A stretch of 64,000 nt of DNA from Corallincola holothuriorum (lineage in GTDB: Bacteria > Pseudomonadota > Gammaproteobacteria > Enterobacterales > Neiellaceae), in assembly GCF_003336225.1 (NCBI RefSeq), contig NZ_QPID01000002.1, positions 62,001 to 126,000 of the forward strand, given 5' to 3'. Position 1 is the first letter of the stretch. Each line of letters opens with the position of its first letter. A model generated the notes under the pieces. It was not told where the DNA came from and ran no database searches. It was given only the letters and a program-made list of their open reading frames with translations. Both the position numbers and the translations under genes were made by a program. Below are positions 47,350 through 54,652 of this stretch, piece after piece.

Positions 47350-48234
47350 ATGAGATTGATACCCGCCCTCTGTTTTATTGCATCTGTTTTACCCTGCACT
47401 TTGCTTGCTCAAGATGAGATGTTGAGTGCTGAAGATCAGGCTTATCTGGCATGGTCTTCGGAGTTCTTATCATCGCTGGATCCGCAAACCGGCGAGATCC
47501 TGTTGCCGGGCAGTATGGCTCGACTTCATGTGTCGGATGATTTCTATTATCTCGACCCGCAAGATGCCGAGCGTGTGCTCAGCGAGGCTTGGGGAAACCC
47601 GCCAGGCACTGGCGCTTTAGGGATGTTATTGCCTGCTGGGCAGACTCCGCTGGACGAGGATTCCTGGGCGGTTGTCATCTCATTTGAAGAAGATGGTTAT
47701 GTTTCTGATGAAGATGCCTACAACATTGATTATGACGAACTGTTAGAAGAGATGCAGGCGGATACCCGGTCAGAGAGCGGTGAGCGCGAAGCAGCAGGTT
47801 ATGGCTCAATTGATTTAGTCGGTTGGGCAGCTCGACCTTACTACGACAAAAGTCGTCATCAACTCTATTGGGCGAAAGAGCTGGAGTTTGACCACGATCC
47901 CAATCATACCCTGAACTACAGCATCCGCAGCTTAGGTCGCAAAGGCGTGCTGGAGATGAATTTTGTTGCTGGTATGAACCAACTTGATCAGATCAATGGC
48001 AGTTTAGATAGCGTACTGGCGATGGTGAACTTCGTTGATGGTCATCGTTACGAAGATTTTGACCCCACCTATGATGAGGTAGCAGCTTATGGCTTAGGTG
48101 CGCTTGTTGCCGGCAAACTGGCGGCGAAAACGGGTGCTATTGCCGGTTTTTTGCTGCTGTTGAAAAAGTTTTGGTGGCTGGCTTTAGTTGCCATTGGTGG
48201 CATATTCCGCGCTATCACGGGTAAGAAAAATTAG
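47350..48234 (+). CDS. DUF2167 membrane protein
   Basis: A 294-residue protein with a signal peptide (PALCFIASVLPCTLLAQ), a conserved DUF2167 body (GWAARPYYDKSRHQLYWAKE; DHDPNHTLNYSIRSLGRKG) and a C-terminal membrane segment (FWWLALVAIGGIFRAI). Function unknown. The ATG at 47350 with an aagga ribosome-binding site is preferred over a TTG six bases earlier. Confidence 0.85.
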   Translation: MRLIPALCFIASVLPCTLLAQDEMLSAEDQAYLAWSSEFLSSLDPQTGEILLPGSMARLHVSDDFYYLDPQDAERVLSEAWGNPPGTGALGMLLPAGQTPLDEDSWAVVISFEEDGYVSDEDAYNIDYDELLEEMQADTRSESGEREAAGYGSIDLVGWAARPYYDKSRHQLYWAKELEFDHDPNHTLNYSIRSLGRKGVLEMNFVAGMNQLDQINGSLDSVLAMVNFVDGHRYEDFDPTYDEVAAYGLGALVAGKLAAKTGAIAGFLLLLKKFWWLALVAIGGIFRAITGKKN

Positions 48235-48304
48235 TTTTTGAAGGTTACCCTGTAAACCTTGCGTCGCCGACGGGGATATTGGGGTCAACACCTAGCGTGA
48301 GTTG

Positions 48305-48326
48305 ATGCTCTCCGAATGGAGAGCAT
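48305..48326 (+). terminator. Possible terminator after the DUF2167 gene
   Basis: A perfect nine-pair stem ATGCTCTCC / GGAGAGCAT with loop GAAT; the nearest T-run is about 12 bases further on, so efficiency is doubtful. Confidence 0.45.
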
Positions 48327-48396
48327 TGAGCAAATCTAATTTTTGCATTTGTAATGCTCATTTTTTATTTAACTTCTGTATATCAAATCACCTTTT

Positions 48397-48444
48397 AAAC
48401 ACTATATGTTGACGTAAATCAATTCTTGAACCACTATATGTGCC
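48397..48444 (+). promoter_or_regulatory. Paired NrdR boxes at the nrdAB promoter
   Basis: Two boxes share the core ACTATATGT: ACACTATATGTTGA (48399-48412) and CCACTATATGTGCC (48431-48444), exactly 32 bases apart, three helical turns. This matches the tandem NrdR box arrangement before ribonucleotide reductase genes. TTGACG (48409-48414) and the second CTATAT can serve as -35 and -10 elements, so NrdR would block the promoter. Confidence 0.75.
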
Positions 48445-48645
48445 GAACGGTTCCCAAGGGCTTCTTCAATAGAATGTCCACGGATTAATAGGGAATGCGG
48501 TGAATTAGTGGTGTTTTTTTCGCTAATAATTCCGCAGCTGCCCCCGCAACTGTAAGTGCAGAGCCACGCTCAATAGCCACTGGAATGAGATTCCGGGAAG
48601 GCGAGTCAAGGCGAAGACGCACAAGCCAGGAGACCTGCCGTCGCG
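48445..48645 (+). ncRNA. Cobalamin (B12) riboswitch upstream of nrdA
   Basis: Conserved aptamer elements occur in order: AATAGGGAATGCGGTG (48487-48502), CCGCAGCTGCCCCCGCAACTG about 30 bases later, and the B12 box AGCCAGGAGACCTGCC (48624-48639). ACGG (48480-48483) can close the core against CCGT (48638-48641). About 150 bases of expression platform follow, ending in a hairpin that holds the nrdA Shine-Dalgarno. It implies that class Ia reductase is turned off when B12 is plentiful. Confidence 0.93.
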
Positions 48646-48767
48646 GTGTGTTTTTCGCACCAACTAACTGATTCGTCAAACATCGGGCGGGGTGATCCGG
48701 TGTGTGGCTCGACCATGCCCGGCTGTTCGCCTGAACGCTAGCATGGCTGGCGTCATACCTTCCCCTG

Positions 48768-48793
48768 CCTTGTCGCTACGGAGTTCGACAAGG
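48768..48793 (+). promoter_or_regulatory. Hairpin containing the nrdA Shine-Dalgarno
   Basis: The perfect eight-pair stem CCTTGTCG / CGACAAGG encloses the loop CTACGGAGTT, which contains the Shine-Dalgarno GGAG. The last stem base is the first G of the GTG start codon (48793). It probably is the end of the riboswitch expression platform and sets translation access. Confidence 0.65.
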
Positions 48794-51123
48794 TGAATAA
48801 CAAAAATATCTCAATTGCCAAACGTGATGGCCGCCATGAACCGCTCGATCTGGATAAGATCCATAAGGTACTCACCTGGGCGGCAGAAGGGCTTGATACT
48901 GTCTCTGTATCTCAAGTCGAGCTTAGAGCACATCTGCAATTTCACGACGGAATTACCACGTCAGATATTCATGAAACATTGATTAAGTCTGCGGCGGATC
49001 TGATCTCGGAAGAGACACCTGATTATCAATATCTGGCTGCCCGGCTGAACATCTTTCATCTGCGTAAAAAAGCCTATGGCCAATACACGCCGCCTTCGCT
49101 ATACCAGCACGTGGGTCGGTTGGTGGATCTGCAACGTTACGATGCCCAGCTACTAACGGATTACAGCATGGAAGAGTTCGCCCTGATGGATGGTTTTATC
49201 GACCACCAACGGGACTTGGACTTTGCTTACGCTGCCGTGAAGCAGCTGGAAGGTAAATACCTGGTTCAAGACAGGGTGAAAGGAGAGTTCTACGAAAGCC
49301 CGCAGTTTCTCTATCTGCTGATCGGTGCGTGTTTGTTTGCTAACTACGACAGGTCCATTCGTCTGGATTATGTACGTCGCTTTTATGATGCGGTGTCTAC
49401 GTTCAAAATCTCTTTGCCAACGCCGATTATGGCGGGCGTGCGTACGCCAACTCGCCAGTTCAGCTCTTGCGTGTTGATTGAATGCGGTGATTCGCTGGAT
49501 TCTATTAACGCCACCACCTCTGCGATTGTGCGCTATGTCAGTCAGCGTGCGGGTATTGGTATTAATGCCGGACGTATTCGCGCGCTTGGTTCATCTATCC
49601 GAGGGGGTGAGGCCAATCATACCGGTTGTATTCCATTCTTTAAGCACTTCCAAACGGCGGTGAAATGCTGCTCTCAGGGCGGTGTTCGTGGCGGTGCTGC
49701 GACGCTGTTTTACCCGCTTTGGCATTTAGAAGCAGAAGAGTTGCTGGTACTTAAAAACAACCGCGGTGTGGAAGAGAATCGGGTTCGGCATCTGGATTAT
49801 GGTGTACAGCTTAATCGGCTGATGTACCAACGTCTGCTAAAAAATGCGGACATTTCACTGTTCAGTCCGTCAGATGTACCGGGGCTATACGAGGCGTTTT
49901 TTGCTGATCAGGATGAGTTCGAAAAGCTCTATCAGCAATACGAGCAAGACACCAACGTTCGCAAGAAAACCATTAAAGCCGTTGAGCTGTTTTCTCGCTT
50001 ATTACAAGAGCGAGCGTCAACGGGCCGTATCTACATTCAGAATGTTGACCACTGTAATACCCATAGTCCGTTTGACCCGGCTAAAGCGCCGATACGTCAA
50101 TCTAACCTGTGTCTTGAGATCGCGCTACCTACAACGCCACTGCAGGATATTAATGACAAAGAGGGCGAAATCGCGCTTTGTACGTTGGCGGCATTTAATC
50201 TCGGTGCGCTTAAGTCGTTAGACGAATTAGCCCCACTTGCCGATCTATTGGTGCGTGCATTAGACAGCTTATTGACCTATCAGAACTACCCCGTGCCTGC
50301 GGCGCAGCAAGGCTCGCTGAAACGACGCACTCTGGGTGTGGGTGTGATCAACTATGCCTACTATTTGGCCAAAAACGGCGTGAAGTATTCTGATGGTTCA
50401 GCGCTGGGTTTGACCCACCGTACCTTTGAAGCGATCCAGTATCATCTGCTGCAAGCATCTAACCAATTAGCGCGTGAACAGGGCGCTTGTGATGCCTTTG
50501 CTGATACCACCTATGCCCGAGGCGAATTGCCGATAGATCACTACAAAAAAGATGTGGATGGTTACTGCGATGAACCGCTGCATTGTGATTGGGAAGGGCT
50601 ACGCGCTGACATTCTGCGTGATGGGCTACGCAACTCCACCCTCACTGCATTGATGCCCTCTGAAACCTCTTCTCAGATCAGTAATGCCACCAACGGTATT
50701 GAACCCCCGCGAGGCTTTGTCAGTGTTAAAGCATCGAAAGATGGGATCTTGAAGCAGGTGGTTCCTGAGTTAGAAACACTCCGTGATAGCTACGAACTGC
50801 TATGGAATATCCCGAGTAACACGGGCTATTTGCAGTTGGTCGGAGTGATGCAAAAGTTCGTCGACCAAGCTATTTCTGCCAACACCAACTATGACCCCGC
50901 GCGATTTGGCGAAGGCAAAGTGCCGATGCAATTGCTGATGCAAGACCTACTTAGTGCTTATAAGTGCGGCCTGAAAACGCTTTATTACCACAACACTCGC
51001 GACGGTGCGACGGACAAGCATTTATCCAACGAGTCGCCAGTAATGGGAGAGGCTCGCCCAGCTGAAACGACCGTTGTAGAAAACGATGACGAGGGCTGTG
51101 AAGGCGGCGCTTGTAAGATTTAG
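48793..51123 (+). CDS. nrdA: Ribonucleoside-diphosphate reductase, class Ia alpha subunit
   Basis: A 776-residue catalytic subunit making deoxyribonucleotides. The N-terminal ATP cone (KRDGRHEPLDLDKIHKVLTW) is present. Active-site features are FSSCVLIECGDS, NLCLEI (radical Cys and Glu) and the C-terminal redox pair in EGCEGGACKI, recharged by thioredoxin or glutaredoxin. The GTG start at 48793 is fixed by the family N-terminus and by the GGAG in the hairpin loop. It is controlled by NrdR boxes and a B12 riboswitch. nrdB follows after 182 bases. Confidence 0.97.
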   Translation: MNNKNISIAKRDGRHEPLDLDKIHKVLTWAAEGLDTVSVSQVELRAHLQFHDGITTSDIHETLIKSAADLISEETPDYQYLAARLNIFHLRKKAYGQYTPPSLYQHVGRLVDLQRYDAQLLTDYSMEEFALMDGFIDHQRDLDFAYAAVKQLEGKYLVQDRVKGEFYESPQFLYLLIGACLFANYDRSIRLDYVRRFYDAVSTFKISLPTPIMAGVRTPTRQFSSCVLIECGDSLDSINATTSAIVRYVSQRAGIGINAGRIRALGSSIRGGEANHTGCIPFFKHFQTAVKCCSQGGVRGGAATLFYPLWHLEAEELLVLKNNRGVEENRVRHLDYGVQLNRLMYQRLLKNADISLFSPSDVPGLYEAFFADQDEFEKLYQQYEQDTNVRKKTIKAVELFSRLLQERASTGRIYIQNVDHCNTHSPFDPAKAPIRQSNLCLEIALPTTPLQDINDKEGEIALCTLAAFNLGALKSLDELAPLADLLVRALDSLLTYQNYPVPAAQQGSLKRRTLGVGVINYAYYLAKNGVKYSDGSALGLTHRTFEAIQYHLLQASNQLAREQGACDAFADTTYARGELPIDHYKKDVDGYCDEPLHCDWEGLRADILRDGLRNSTLTALMPSETSSQISNATNGIEPPRGFVSVKASKDGILKQVVPELETLRDSYELLWNIPSNTGYLQLVGVMQKFVDQAISANTNYDPARFGEGKVPMQLLMQDLLSAYKCGLKTLYYHNTRDGATDKHLSNESPVMGEARPAETTVVENDDEGCEGGACKI

Positions 51124-51152
51124 CCTGAGCGGATTTTTTAAAGGATAAAAAG

Positions 51153-51260
51153 CCCCCTCATCCCGCCCTTCTCCCCAAGGGAGAAGGAGACAAGAAAAGC
51201 GGACGGGAGTGCGCTTGTGCTGTTGCCCCCTCTCCAAGGGGAGAGGGCTGGGGTGAGGGG
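51153..51260. repeat. Inverted pair of C/G-rich palindromic repeats between nrdA and nrdB
   Basis: Two ~35-base elements face each other. The left (51153-51187) starts CCCCCTCATCCCGCCCTTCT and the right (51226-51260) ends GGGCTGGGGTGAGGGG. Each has its own hairpin (CCTTCTCCCC/GGGAGAAGG and CCCTCTCC/GGGGAGAGGG), and the two can pair with each other across 38 bases. It resembles the widespread CCCTCACCCCAGCCCTCTCC-type dispersed repeat. It sits inside the nrdAB transcript. Confidence 0.85.
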
Positions 51261-51305
51261 TATTTAAATGAATCGCAAACAGAACAATAAAAGCGGAACA
51301 AACTA

Positions 51306-52442
51306 ATGGCTTATAAAAGCTTTAATCAAAACAAATTTGAGACGTTCAAGCAGGATATGTTCTTTGGTGAGAACGTGAATGTCTCCCGTTATGACCGGCA
51401 AAAATATCCGGTATTCGAGCAGCTCATTGAAAAGCAGCTTTCATTTTTCTGGCGTCCGGAAGAGGTCGACCTTTCTACCGACCGTAAAGATTTTGCCGAG
51501 TTACCCGCCCATGAGCAGCATATTTTTCTTAGCAACCTGAAGTACCAAACTTTGCTTGATAGTGTGCAGGGGCGTTCACCTAATATGGCTCTGTTGCCAC
51601 TGGTGTCACTGCCAGAAATCGAAACCTGGATCGAAACCTGGGCATTCAGTGAAACCATTCATTCACGTTCGTATACCCACATTATCCGCAATATTTTGGC
51701 AGAGCCGGGGGATGTGTTTGATGACATCATCAACAATGAACAGATCATTGCTCGTGCAGAAGCGGTTTCTCATTATTACGATGATTTGATCTTACATGCA
51801 CAGCTATATGCTACTGGCGGCGAAGGTGAATATCGTATCAGTGGTAGTGATACCCCCGTACAAGTCAGCTTGCCAGCCCTGAAACGCAAACTGTATCTGA
51901 CCTTAGTGTCGGTGAACGTGCTGGAAGCGATCCGCTTTTATGTCAGCTTTGCCTGCAGTTTTGCTTTTGCCGAACGTGCCACCATGGAAGGCAACGCCAA
52001 AATTATCAAGCTGATCGCCCGTGATGAAGCCCTACACCTGACAGGCACTCAGCATATGTTGAATATTCTGGCCAGTGGTCAGGATGATCCAGAGATGGCC
52101 GAGATTGCTGCAGAGCTTAAACCGGAAGTGATCCAAATATTTAAGGACGCCGCACAGCAGGAAAAAGAGTGGGCGGAATACCTGTTTAAAGATGGGTCGA
52201 TGATCGGCTTGAACACCGACATTCTCAGTCAGTATGTTGACTACATTACCAATCAAAGATTGCAGGCGATAGGCTTCGAAACTTGTTTCCCGCAGCGTCC
52301 CAACCCGTTGCCATGGATGGATAGCTGGTTAGTGAGTGATAACGTACAGGTTGCGCCGCAAGAAGCTGAAATTAGTTCTTACCTAGTCGGTGCCATCGAC
52401 AGTGACGTAGATACCAATGCGTTAGCGGGCTTTGAGCTATGA
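51306..52442 (+). CDS. nrdB: Ribonucleoside-diphosphate reductase, class Ia beta subunit
   Basis: A 378-residue ferritin-like subunit that houses the diiron-tyrosyl radical. The tyrosine is in [17 protein letters not shown]; iron ligands are in [17 protein letters not shown] and [14 protein letters not shown]. The C-terminal tail needed for binding NrdA ends in the sequence ALAGFEL. The stop overlaps the yfaE start (ATGA). The transcript from nrdA passes through the inverted repeat before reaching it. Confidence 0.97.
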   Translation: MAYKSFNQNKFETFKQDMFFGENVNVSRYDRQKYPVFEQLIEKQLSFFWRPEEVDLSTDRKDFAELPAHEQHIFLSNLKYQTLLDSVQGRSPNMALLPLVSLPEIETWIETWAFSETIHSRSYTHIIRNILAEPGDVFDDIINNEQIIARAEAVSHYYDDLILHAQLYATGGEGEYRISGSDTPVQVSLPALKRKLYLTLVSVNVLEAIRFYVSFACSFAFAERATMEGNAKIIKLIARDEALHLTGTQHMLNILASGQDDPEMAEIAAELKPEVIQIFKDAAQQEKEWAEYLFKDGSMIGLNTDILSQYVDYITNQRLQAIGFETCFPQRPNPLPWMDSWLVSDNVQVAPQEAEISSYLVGAIDSDVDTNALAGFEL

Positions 52443-52768
52443 GCGAACTCACTGGTAATAAGCTTGTAGATAAAGGGCTGGTATCCTGCATGCCCAGTAA
52501 CGCCCAGCGTGATGACGCTGTTCAGCTTGAAAGCCCAGAGATCTCCGTTACCCAAGCTGCTGAGGGTTATACCCTGTTAGAGCAGCTAGAAGCGGAGGGC
52601 ATCGAGGTACCGTACCAATGTCGCGAAGGTTATTGTGGACGTTGCCGTACTAAAAGAGTCTCGGGTGAAGTGGCGTATACCTCCGCGCCACTGGCCTGGG
52701 TCAATCCAGGTGAAGTGTTGCCATGCTGCTGCGTGGCGATTTCCGAGGTGGTGCTGGAGGTTGGCTGA
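52439..52768 (+). CDS. yfaE: [2Fe-2S] ferredoxin YfaE, maintenance of NrdB
   Basis: A 109-residue plant-type ferredoxin that re-reduces the NrdB diiron cofactor. Cysteine ligands are in [14 protein letters not shown], with the last in VLPCCC. The 9-base sequence GGTGAAGTG occurs twice in the gene (52664 and 52709), encoding GEV both times. About 30 N-terminal residues precede the ferredoxin core, so a start at Met18 (52490) is possible. Overlaps nrdB by 4 bases; followed by a terminator. Confidence 0.93.
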   Translation: MSELTGNKLVDKGLVSCMPSNAQRDDAVQLESPEISVTQAAEGYTLLEQLEAEGIEVPYQCREGYCGRCRTKRVSGEVAYTSAPLAWVNPGEVLPCCCVAISEVVLEVG

Positions 52769-52834
52769 TAAACTGTTAGAAAGTAAGTGCTAGCTAATTT
52801 GTGCCTTTAACGAGTAGCAGATATCATCTGTTAT

Positions 52835-52856
52835 CGCCACATGGAGTGGCGTTTTT
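52835..52856 (+). terminator. Intrinsic terminator of the nrdAB-yfaE operon
   Basis: CGCCAC, loop ATGGA, GTGGCG, then TTTTT. It ends only 22 bases before the toxin-like gene, so that gene is probably expressed separately or by read-through. Confidence 0.85.
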
Positions 52857-52877
52857 GAATTTAACAAGGAGGTTTAA

Positions 52878-53255
52878 GTGCTCACGTCAGCAGAAATTTT
52901 TATATCTGATTACACCGAATTATTTTTGGATCTGTATCGATTCGGTAACGCGTCCAGCCCGCGGTTCGATCATATTCGTCCCATGAAAGATGCGATCATT
53001 CAAAATAGAAATGGTATTAAGTACATTTTGGCTGATGGAAATGGGATCAGCGCTTTTTCATCCGTTCCTAGTGGCAAAAAGGGAACATGGAAGTTACCCA
53101 AAGGCACACCGCTACCTCAAGGGGTTAAGCTGGTCATAGATAAGCGTCCTGGGCGCGAAAACCACTATATGTTGGCACCGAATGTCACCATGAAACTAAG
53201 TGAGTTCCATGCGCTAATGGATCAGGTGCGTGAACATGCCCAACGAATTTCATAA
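52878..53255 (+). CDS. Tse2-like ADP-ribosyltransferase toxin candidate
   Basis: A 125-residue protein. Its order of motifs, DLYRFGN, GNGISAFSS, WKLPKGTPLPQGVKLVIDK and NHYMLAP, parallels Pseudomonas Tse2 (LYR, GGTSVFD, FVIPDGTDIPPDLKV, THYTIMP), an NAD-dependent toxin with an ADP-ribosyltransferase fold. It lacks a signal peptide. Start is GTG at 52878 behind a strong aaggaggt. A small acidic gene follows after 10 bases, the expected antitoxin place. No type VI secretion genes are nearby, so a chromosomal toxin-antitoxin pair is more likely than a secreted effector. Family assignment is by pattern only. Confidence 0.7.
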   Translation: MLTSAEIFISDYTELFLDLYRFGNASSPRFDHIRPMKDAIIQNRNGIKYILADGNGISAFSSVPSGKKGTWKLPKGTPLPQGVKLVIDKRPGRENHYMLAPNVTMKLSEFHALMDQVREHAQRIS

Positions 53256-53265
53256 GGAGTCGATA

Positions 53266-53472
53266 ATGGAAACCCTGGATTTAAAGCTTCCCTGCTCAGA
53301 TGTAACCCTTATTCTTGATGCACTGCGTCACTACATAGCCTATATCAACGACTTGGACGATGATGCAGTAGATGAAGATACACTCTCTGATCTGCTCAAT
53401 GATAATGAAGTTTTGAAAGGCCTTGAGTCGTCTATTGCATTGCAGTTCGCTGAAAAATTTGGAGAGTATTAG
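53266..53472 (+). CDS. Small acidic protein, putative antitoxin of the Tse2-like toxin
   Basis: A 68-residue, strongly acidic protein (INDLDDDAVDEDTLSDLLND) with likely helical ends. No known DNA-binding domain is seen, so it would act by direct binding. ATG at 53266 follows aaggag 10 bases after the toxin stop. Assigned by size, charge and position; the family is not recognised. Confidence 0.6.
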   Translation: METLDLKLPCSDVTLILDALRHYIAYINDLDDDAVDEDTLSDLLNDNEVLKGLESSIALQFAEKFGEY

Positions 53473-53527
53473 GCGCTGCGGAATTTAGGGATTTTAAATC
53501 TATTTGAAATCAATTGTGCGTAACAGC

Positions 53528-53566
53528 TAAGACAATGTCGACATACCTCCTGTCGAGGTTGTCTTA
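53528..53566 (+). repeat. Long hairpin at the junction after the toxin-antitoxin pair
   Basis: Outer arms TAAGACAA / TTGTCTTA and inner arms TCGACA / TGTCGA are separated by a two-base internal loop; the apical loop is TACCTCC. It lies between the antitoxin gene and the yfaE remnant and may be the module's terminator or a boundary structure. Confidence 0.7.
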
Positions 53567-53578
53567 TGTATTTTAGAT

Positions 53579-53661
53579 TACCGCACAAAAAAGCCTCTGG
53601 TGAAGTGTTGCCCTGCTGCTGTGTGGCGGTGTCGGAAGTGGTATTGGCGTTAGACACCTGA
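53579..53661 (+). pseudogene. Remnant duplicate of the yfaE 3' end
   Basis: Bases 53593-53661 read in frame as [22 protein letters not shown] and stop, clearly homologous to the yfaE C-terminus. The copy lacks exactly the 45 bases between the two GGTGAAGTG repeats of yfaE, as expected from recombination between them. One base is missing upstream (CCGCACAAAAAAGCC against CCGTACTAAAAGAGTC), and nothing convincing of the 5' part remains. The third-position differences show an old or foreign copy. It is non-functional: the first three cluster cysteines are absent. Confidence 0.8.
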
Positions 53662-53698
53662 TCTATCTTGGTACTTTTCTCCCTTTTAGGGGAAGAAG

Positions 53699-53724
53699 GG
53701 GGAGCGTTGAATTAACCGCTCCCC
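53699..53724 (-). terminator. Possible terminator after malG
   Basis: GGGGAGCG and CGCTCCCC form a perfect eight-pair stem with a 10-base loop, 39 bases after the malG stop. The bases that follow on the minus strand are C/T mixed rather than a T-run. Confidence 0.45.
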
Positions 53725-53762
53725 AATTTCTCGCGCACTTTTGATGTACGTATTGATACAAC

Positions 53763-54650
53763 TTAACCCTTAACACTCCCCGAGGTTAGCCCACCGATCA
53801 GCCATTTTTGGCCAATTAAAAATACCAGCGTGATAGGTAGCGCGGCAAAGATAGCTGTTGCAGCAAAATCTCCCCAAAGCGGAGCCTCGGCTCTTAGCAG
53901 GAACCCCTGCATGCCCAGTGCTAAGGTATATTTTTCAGGATCAGAAAGCATCATATTGGCAAAGGCATATTCACCAAACGCTGCGATAAAGCTGAGAATA
54001 AAAGTGACCACCAGAATAGGCAAACACAGCGGTAATACGATATAGCGCAGGGTTTGCCAGCGGCGAGCGCCATCCATGGTGGCCGCTTCTTCCAGCGCCG
54101 GATCCAGTGATTGGATGTAACCCTTGATTAGCCAAATTTCGCCGAGTACGGCGCTCAGGTACAGCAAGATCAAGCCACCATGGGTATCAAAGCCGAGAGC
54201 CGGAATAAAGTAGCCTATCTTTTCTAGCATGATACGGATTGCCACCATGCCGGTTAGCGCTGGAAATAGCCCGATAATTAGCAGTGATGTCAGTAACCAC
54301 TTACTGCCTATAAATTTCATTCGAGCAAAGGCATACGCCGCCATGGATGAAAATACAATACTGATGGCAGAGGTGATAAAAGCGATCTTAATTGAGTTCC
54401 ACGTCCAAAGCAGTACGGGAAAATTCTTAAACCATTTTTGTTCTTCCTCCGAACCGATGCCGAATACCAGGCGCCAATGTTCCAGGCTGGGATTGTCCGG
54501 GATCAGCGAGCCATTCAGCAGGTTCCCTGTTCTAAAGGAGATGGAAATCATCGCCAGTAGCGGGTACATCATGCCGGCAATAAAGAGCGCCAGGAACAGG
54601 TAGGTAAGCCAGACGCGGTAACGTGTATTTTTTGCTTCAACTATCGCCAT
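53763..54650 (-). CDS. malG: Maltose/maltodextrin ABC transporter permease MalG
   Basis: A 295- to 296-residue inner-membrane permease with six helices. The EAA loop that contacts the ATPase is EEAATMDGARRWQTLRYIVLPL. The length with the ATG at 54650 equals that of E. coli MalG. It follows malF by 2 bases, and an upstream in-frame ATG (54710) lies within malF and is not used here. The partner ATPase (MalK) and binding protein (MalE) are not in the window. Confidence 0.92.
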   Translation of the reverse strand: MAIVEAKNTRYRVWLTYLFLALFIAGMMYPLLAMISISFRTGNLLNGSLIPDNPSLEHWRLVFGIGSEEEQKWFKNFPVLLWTWNSIKIAFITSAISIVFSSMAAYAFARMKFIGSKWLLTSLLIIGLFPALTGMVAIRIMLEKIGYFIPALGFDTHGGLILLYLSAVLGEIWLIKGYIQSLDPALEEAATMDGARRWQTLRYIVLPLCLPILVVTFILSFIAAFGEYAFANMMLSDPEKYTLALGMQGFLLRAEAPLWGDFAATAIFAALPITLVFLIGQKWLIGGLTSGSVKG

Positions 54651-54652
54651 GA

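Noticed and set aside
48485..48679. A 64-residue open frame on the minus strand across the riboswitch
   Set aside because: It exists only because of the conserved aptamer sequence; no ribosome-binding site or family match.
51022..51237. Minus-strand open frame over the end of nrdA and the inverted repeat
   Set aside because: Antisense to nrdA, composition explained by the palindromic repeat.
52878..53472. Reading the toxin-like gene as a type VI secreted effector with immunity protein
   Set aside because: No vgrG, hcp, PAAR or other secretion genes are in the window; an intracellular toxin-antitoxin pair explains the arrangement more simply.
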